NCBI GenBank assembly: GCA_033549365.1 | Contig: JAWSUF010000005.1 | Coordinates: 124,001 to 188,000 of the forward strand | Source: Acidobacteriota bacterium | GTDB lineage: Bacteria; Acidobacteriota; Aminicenantia; Aminicenantales; Saccharicenantaceae | DNA: 64,000 nucleotides | Direction: 5' to 3' | Program-made: the position numbers and the translations under genes | Shown: positions 59,905-64,000 of the stretch, piece by piece | Position numbering within the stretch: the first letter of the stretch is position 1 | Layout: each line of letters opens with the position of its first letter | Notes under the pieces: model-generated | Told to the model about the DNA's origin: nothing | Databases searched by the model: none | The model's input: only the letters and a program-made list of their open reading frames with translations

Positions 59905-62055
59905 TCACCGGGACTGTACGGAGATGACGTCCTTAAGTGCCGCCAACCGTCCGCGGATGGTTTCCAGGTGGTCGATGTCGCGGATGTGAAGCTCCAGAGA
60001 AATCCTCCCCTTTCCGTCGGGCAGGGTCTTAACTTCGGCCTTGACGATGTTTCCTTCGAGCTTGGCGATCACGCCGGCGACCCCGGCCAGAACGCCCAGA
60101 GAATTTTCCGTATGGATCACAAGCCCGGCCTTGAATGTCCCTCCCGAAGCCGGGTCCCAATGGACATCCATCATCCTGTGGGCATCCAGGATTTCCTTGG
60201 CGACAAGCGGGCAGCGAACGGCGTGAACCGTAATCCCCTTGCCGGCGGTGAGATACCCGATGATGGGTTCCCCCTTGATGGGAGAGCAGCATTTCGCCAT
60301 GGACACCATCTGTTCCTCGATATGGGTCAAGGCCAGTCCCGGCGGCGGATCTTTCCGGACGCGGGAGACCACCTTGTCGAAAAACGTGGCTTTTTTCGGC
60401 TCCAGAGTCTCCCCTGAAAAAACGGCTTCCAGAAAACGCTTGTCGACGACGACGCGCCCGGTGCCGGCCATCCGGAAGAATTCGTCCATATGCTTGAGTT
60501 TCGTTTTGAGGGCCCGGCCGAGACGAATGAGGAGCTCCTTATTTTCCAGGAGAGCCGAAGGCAGCGCGTATTTCCGGATCTCCCGTTGCCAGAGCTTCTT
60601 CCCGAGAGTCAGGCTGGTGGTTCGGCTTTTCAGGCTGAGCCATCGCCGGATTTGCTGCCGGGCCGCGGACGTGGCCACGGCGCTCAGCCAGGCCCGCGAC
60701 GGCGTCTTGGCCGGATCCGTGAGGATCTCGACGATATCTCCCGTTTTCAGGACGGTCTTGAGAGCGGCCAGGCTTCCGTTGATGCGGGCGCCCGAGGCGT
60801 GCAGCCCGACGGCGGTGTGGATCTTGAAGGCGAAATCCAAAGCCGTCGCTCCCGGAGGCAGGGTGATCACATGGCCCTTGGGTGTGAAGACATAGACTTC
60901 CTCCGGGATGAGATTGGATTTCAGGGTTTTCATAAATTCCCGGGGGTTTTTCTGTTCCTGGTAGAGCGCGGCCAGTTCCCGCAGCCAGGTCAGCCGCCTG
61001 TCGTCCTTCTGAATCTCCGGCGGCGCGCCCTCTTTGTATTTCCAGTGGGCGGCGATGCCGTTGTCCGCCAATTCGTGCATGCCGCGGGTCCGGATCTGGA
61101 TTTCGAAGGTCTGCTTCTCGCCCGTGATGATCGTCGTGTGCAGGGACTGGTAGAGATTGGGTTTGGGCATGGCGATGAAATCCCTGAATCTCTGGGGCAA
61201 ATGGGACCAGGTCTGGTGGATGAGTCCGAGCGCGGCATAGCAGTTTCTCTCCGTGTCCGTGATCAAGCGAAGGGCTAGAAAATCATAGACCTGATCGAAA
61301 TCGATGGTCCGGCGCTTCATCTTGCTGGAGATGCTGTAGAGCCGCTTGATCCGGAACTCGATTTCGGCCGGGATGCCGTGGTCCTTCATCAGAGCTTCGA
61401 GTTTTTTCTTGAACCGGGCGAGACTCTTCTCGGCCGCTTTTCTCCTCGGATCGACCAGCGCGGCCACGCGGAAAAATTCCTCGGGCTCCACATACCGGAA
61501 GGCCAGGTCTTCCAGTTCGGCCCGGATGCGCCCCATTCCCAAGCGGTTGGCGACGGGGGCGTAGATCTCCAGCGTCTCGCGGGCGATGCGCCGCTGTTTG
61601 TTTTCGTCCAGAAACTTCAACGTCTTGAGATTGTGAATGCGGTCGGCCAGCTTGATGAAAATCACCCGGAGATCGTCGGTCATGGCCAGGATGATTTTGC
61701 GGATGGTCTCCGCCCGCCCGGTTTCCGTCGATGCGTCCTGAACCCGGCCGATCTTGGTGACGCCCTCGACCAGAACGGCGGCCTCCCGGCCGAAAAGCTC
61801 CCGCAGCTCCCCAGGCGGGACGTCGGTGTCTTCCATGACGTCGTGGAGGAGGCCCGCGACGAGCGTTGGGGTGTCCAGCCGCATGTCGGCCAGCATGGCC
61901 GTGACTTCAAGGGGATGGCTCAGGTAAGGTTCGCCCGACCTGCGGACCTGCCCCTTGTGGGCCTTGGCGGCGTAGATATAGGCCTTTTGCAGAAGGAGGA
62001 TGTCTTTTTCGCCGAGATAGGAGGCCTTTTCGATGATGTCGTCGAATCGAATCAT
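59905..62055 (-). CDS. Bifunctional (p)ppGpp synthetase/hydrolase (RelA/SpoT)
   Basis: 716-residue stringent-response enzyme. The N-terminal HD hydrolase is intact (HPLEVTAMLADM, LLHDVMEDTD, LADRIHNLKTL). The synthetase domain has RIKRLYSISSKMKRR, AMPKPNLYQSLHTTII and EIQIRTRGMHELADNGIAAHW. Then TGS (VYVFTPKGHVITLPPGATALDFAF), a helical/zinc-finger-like region (SMAKCCSPIKGEPIIGY) and a C-terminal ACT domain. Both activities are therefore expected, and no second Rel protein is visible here. Start ATG 62055 overlaps the gmhB stop by four bases. Confidence 0.95.
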   Translation of the reverse strand: MIRFDDIIEKASYLGEKDILLLQKAYIYAAKAHKGQVRRSGEPYLSHPLEVTAMLADMRLDTPTLVAGLLHDVMEDTDVPPGELRELFGREAAVLVEGVTKIGRVQDASTETGRAETIRKIILAMTDDLRVIFIKLADRIHNLKTLKFLDENKQRRIARETLEIYAPVANRLGMGRIRAELEDLAFRYVEPEEFFRVAALVDPRRKAAEKSLARFKKKLEALMKDHGIPAEIEFRIKRLYSISSKMKRRTIDFDQVYDFLALRLITDTERNCYAALGLIHQTWSHLPQRFRDFIAMPKPNLYQSLHTTIITGEKQTFEIQIRTRGMHELADNGIAAHWKYKEGAPPEIQKDDRRLTWLRELAALYQEQKNPREFMKTLKSNLIPEEVYVFTPKGHVITLPPGATALDFAFKIHTAVGLHASGARINGSLAALKTVLKTGDIVEILTDPAKTPSRAWLSAVATSAARQQIRRWLSLKSRTTSLTLGKKLWQREIRKYALPSALLENKELLIRLGRALKTKLKHMDEFFRMAGTGRVVVDKRFLEAVFSGETLEPKKATFFDKVVSRVRKDPPPGLALTHIEEQMVSMAKCCSPIKGEPIIGYLTAGKGITVHAVRCPLVAKEILDAHRMMDVHWDPASGGTFKAGLVIHTENSLGVLAGVAGVIAKLEGNIVKAEVKTLPDGKGRISLELHIRDIDHLETIRGRLAALKDVISVQSR

Positions 62056-62645
62056 CGAGGGTCGAGGTCCCCTTTTTCGCGGCGGACGATCCATCGGACG
62101 GCCTCGAGAAGCGTTTCGGCGACAAACGCGGGTTGAATGCCCCGCTCTTTCAACGTTGCCAGAGATTCCCGGCCGTAGCCGGTGAGAACCAGGATCGGGA
62201 GGGCACCGGCATGGACGCCCAGCAGGATGTCTTCAACCTTGTCGCCGATCATGTAGGAGGCGGCCGGATCCAGGCCGAGGTCTTCCGCGGCCCGGCGGAT
62301 CATTCCTGTTGCGGGTTTCCGGCACGAACAGGCCGTGTCGTATTCCGGGAGGACGGATCCTTCGAAATGGGGGCAGTAATAGAAGGCGTCCAGGGGGGCG
62401 TTTTCCGCCTCGAAAACTTCGGCCATCCGGTCATGGAGACGATGGAGATCGTCCTCGGTGAAGAATCCCCGACCCACCCCGGACTGATTGGTCACTACGA
62501 CGGCCTTGAAACCGGCTTCCCGGATCATGCGGACCGCCTCGAGGCTGTAAGGGTAAATCCGGATTTGATCGAAACGGCCGGGATAGCCGCAGTCTTCATT
62601 GATGGTCCCGTCCCGGTCGAGAAAAACGGCCCGATGTCCCATCAT
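62052..62645 (-). CDS. gmhB: D-glycero-beta-D-manno-heptose 1,7-bisphosphate 7-phosphatase
   Basis: 197-residue HAD phosphatase for ADP-heptose synthesis, the LPS inner-core sugar. Motif I FLDRDGTIN, motif II VVTNQSGVGRG, a zinc-site loop YYCPHFEGS...CSCRKPATGM (Cys-x-His and Cys-x-Cys), then motif IV MIGDKVEDILLG. The context with a heptosyltransferase gene immediately upstream (ATGA overlap) fits. ATG 62642 is an alternative start. Confidence 0.93.
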   Translation of the reverse strand: MMGHRAVFLDRDGTINEDCGYPGRFDQIRIYPYSLEAVRMIREAGFKAVVVTNQSGVGRGFFTEDDLHRLHDRMAEVFEAENAPLDAFYYCPHFEGSVLPEYDTACSCRKPATGMIRRAAEDLGLDPAASYMIGDKVEDILLGVHAGALPILVLTGYGRESLATLKERGIQPAFVAETLLEAVRWIVRREKGDLDPR

Positions 62646-63646
62646 GCGATCAGTTGCCGGCAGGCCTCAAAGGCTTCCTCCACCTCGATGCGGGTCATGC
62701 ATCGATGGTCATAGGGACAGGAGCGATAGAGGCACGGCCAGCAGGGGACCTCCTTTTTCAGGACGGCCGCAGGTCCGCGCCGGGGACCCGTGGCCGCCGG
62801 ATTGGTGGGACCGAAGAGCGCGACAAGGGGAACGCCCACGGCATCGGCGATGTGCAGAGGTCCCGAGTCGTTGGTGACGACCAGGCGGGCGCGCCTGAGG
62901 ACGGCGATCAGCCGGCTCAGGGTGGTTTGACCCGTCAGATCCAAACCGTGTCCGTCAAGAGCCTCGAGGATGAGCGCCGCCGCCGCCGCGTCTCCGGATT
63001 CGCCGACAACGGCCACGGCTGCCCCGGCCTCTTCCCGCAGCCTGCGGGCCAGGGCTGCGAAACGGTCGGCCGGCCATCGCTTGGCCGGACCGTAGGCGGC
63101 GCCGGGGCAGAGGACGACAAGCGGGCGGTCCACGGCGTCTCCCCATTTCTCCAGAACCTCATCGGCCCAGGCGGTATCGTTTTCGTTTGAGATGAGCCCT
63201 GGTCCTAATCCCGCGGGTTCGATTCCCAGGGCTTGGATCAAATGGAGGTAGAAATCGGCCTGGTGACGGACGCCGTCCCGGTTTTTAAAGGGGACGGCGC
63301 GCGTCAGGAGAATCCCCCGTCCGTCCCGGGCATAGCCCCATCGTTCGGGGATGCCGGCCAGATAAAAAACGAAAGCGGAGGAAAAAGAATTCGTCAGGAG
63401 AATCCCCCGGTCGAATCCGAACGTCTTGAGAGCCGTGCCCGAGGTTCGCAGGGCCTTGAGATCGCGGGCTTCGGGGAGAGGGATGACGCCGTTCAGGGAG
63501 GGATGCCCCTCAAGAAGGTCAGGACCCCAGCTTCGCGTCACGGCGTGAATTTCGGCCTCTGGAAAAGCCCGGCGGAGACTGTGAAGTGCGGGCAGCGCGA
63601 GAACGGCGTCGCCCAGCCAATTCGGCATCCGGAGGGCGATTTTCAT
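62642..63646 (-). CDS. waaF: Glycosyltransferase family 9, lipopolysaccharide heptosyltransferase II-like
   Basis: 334-residue GT9 enzyme. It begins MKIALRMPNWLGDAVLALPAL, the WaaF signature, and has PGAAYGPAKRWPADRFAALA, VVGESGD, TTLSRLIAVLRRARLVVTNDSGPLHIADAVGVPLVALFGPTNPAATGP and a C-terminal cysteine pair (CWPCLYRSCPY). It transfers the second heptose to the LPS core (family knowledge). There is no ribosome-binding site ahead of ATG 63646; it is eleven bases after the FmdB-type gene. Confidence 0.88.
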   Translation of the reverse strand: MKIALRMPNWLGDAVLALPALHSLRRAFPEAEIHAVTRSWGPDLLEGHPSLNGVIPLPEARDLKALRTSGTALKTFGFDRGILLTNSFSSAFVFYLAGIPERWGYARDGRGILLTRAVPFKNRDGVRHQADFYLHLIQALGIEPAGLGPGLISNENDTAWADEVLEKWGDAVDRPLVVLCPGAAYGPAKRWPADRFAALARRLREEAGAAVAVVGESGDAAAAALILEALDGHGLDLTGQTTLSRLIAVLRRARLVVTNDSGPLHIADAVGVPLVALFGPTNPAATGPRRGPAAVLKKEVPCWPCLYRSCPYDHRCMTRIEVEEAFEACRQLIA

Positions 63647-63657
63647 GTCATAACGCT

Positions 63658-63960
63658 TTATTTGTTGGGAGAAGAATCGGCCGCCGCGGGTTTGGCGGCG
63701 TCTTTCGCCGGTTCCTTCTTGGTTTCGACGGCGGCGGGCTTCTTGTCCCCGTTGGGTTTGTGTTCGCCCGACGGCGTGTGCTTGTGGGCGTAGTCGGTGA
63801 TATACCAGCCGTTTCCCTTGAACTGGATGGCCGGGGCGGAGATGCGTTTTTTCATGGGGCCGCCGCAGGCTCCGCAGGAGGCCGGAGGCGGATCGCCCGC
63901 TTTCTGGAGAATCTCGCAGACTGCGCCGCAATTCGAACATCGATACTCATATAAAGGCAT
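63658..63960 (-). CDS. FmdB-type zinc ribbon protein
   Basis: 100 residues. MPLYEYRCSNCGAVCEIL and CGACGGPMKKRISAPAIQFKGNGWYITDY are the FmdB/CxxC_CxxC_SSSS regulatory-protein signature. The C-terminal ~40 residues are Lys/Pro/Ala-rich and probably disordered. Role unproven. GAGG lies ten bases before ATG 63960. First gene of the fmdB-waaF-gmhB-spoT run. Confidence 0.88.
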   Translation of the reverse strand: MPLYEYRCSNCGAVCEILQKAGDPPPASCGACGGPMKKRISAPAIQFKGNGWYITDYAHKHTPSGEHKPNGDKKPAAVETKKEPAKDAAKPAAADSSPNK

Positions 63961-64000
63961 TTTTAACCTCGGAAATTCTGAATCACCTCAGGAAATCAAG

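Noticed and set aside
1-64000. CRISPR arrays, transposases, integrases or phage genes
   Set aside because: Both strands were scanned by eye for short regular repeats with spacers and for mobility-gene motifs; none was seen.

Overview
This 64 kb window looks like a chromosomal piece of a high-GC, Gram-negative, anaerobic bacterium. It has LPS heptose genes, outer-membrane barrel proteins, a membrane-bound [NiFe] hydrogenase, an ETF pair and a NapH-like polyferredoxin. The DUF5916 barrel protein, the DUF362/polyferredoxin pair and several lineage-restricted hypotheticals suggest the Acidobacteriota/Aminicenantota neighbourhood. That placement is inference from gene content, not from a marker tree.

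Layout. 1-2.3 kb (minus): infC (5' end only, AUU start), thrS, tRNA-Val. 2.3-9.8 kb: MFS transporter, phosphoesterase, then a plus-strand run of a COG2403-type GTPase, carbamate kinase, ornithine carbamoyltransferase and an unrecognised 697-residue protein. 9.8-18.9 kb (minus): DUF5916 outer-membrane protein, a SelB-like protein with no GTPase domain coupled to RNase R, an unknown protein, coaX, birA and a degenerate receiver. 18.9-27.5 kb: dnaE (minus), then apgM, cell-wall amidase, DUF362 protein and polyferredoxin (plus). 27.9-31.7 kb: an AT-rich accessory island with two six-bladed beta-propeller lipoproteins (one frameshifted), a thioredoxin-fold protein and a secreted cysteine-rich peptide. 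31.9-37.8 kb (minus): etfA/etfB and the fatty-acid/phospholipid cluster yceD-rpmF-plsX-fabG-acpP-fabF. 37.9-42 kb: 88-aa protein, polA, acetyltransferase-like protein. 42.1-52.2 kb (plus): an eleven-subunit group 4 [NiFe]-hydrogenase operon plus its maturation protease. 52.3-55.1 kb: dnaN, dnaA and a likely oriC. 55.2-64 kb: protease-like/propeller/barrel fusion, lipoprotein, TPR protein, rpmB, spoT/relA, gmhB, waaF-like transferase and an FmdB-type zinc ribbon.

How it works together. Replication genes (oriC-dnaA-dnaN, dnaE, polA), translation genes and envelope lipid synthesis form the housekeeping core. The hydrogenase operon has three antiporter-type subunits with NuoA/J/K/H-type membrane subunits and Ni-binding motifs in the large subunit. 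It should couple ferredoxin-linked hydrogen metabolism to ion translocation.

The most unusual features are these. (1) A dispersed ~155-185 bp intergenic element occurs in at least five copies plus one half copy. Its outer arms and terminal hairpin differ in sequence between copies but stay self-complementary, so it looks like an undescribed structured RNA or foldable DNA element. (2) A GTPase-less SelB C-terminal protein is translationally coupled to RNase R. (3) A cysteine-rich peptide sits with beta-propeller and thioredoxin-like genes. (4) Several genes have consensus promoters so close to the ATG that their mRNAs should be leaderless.
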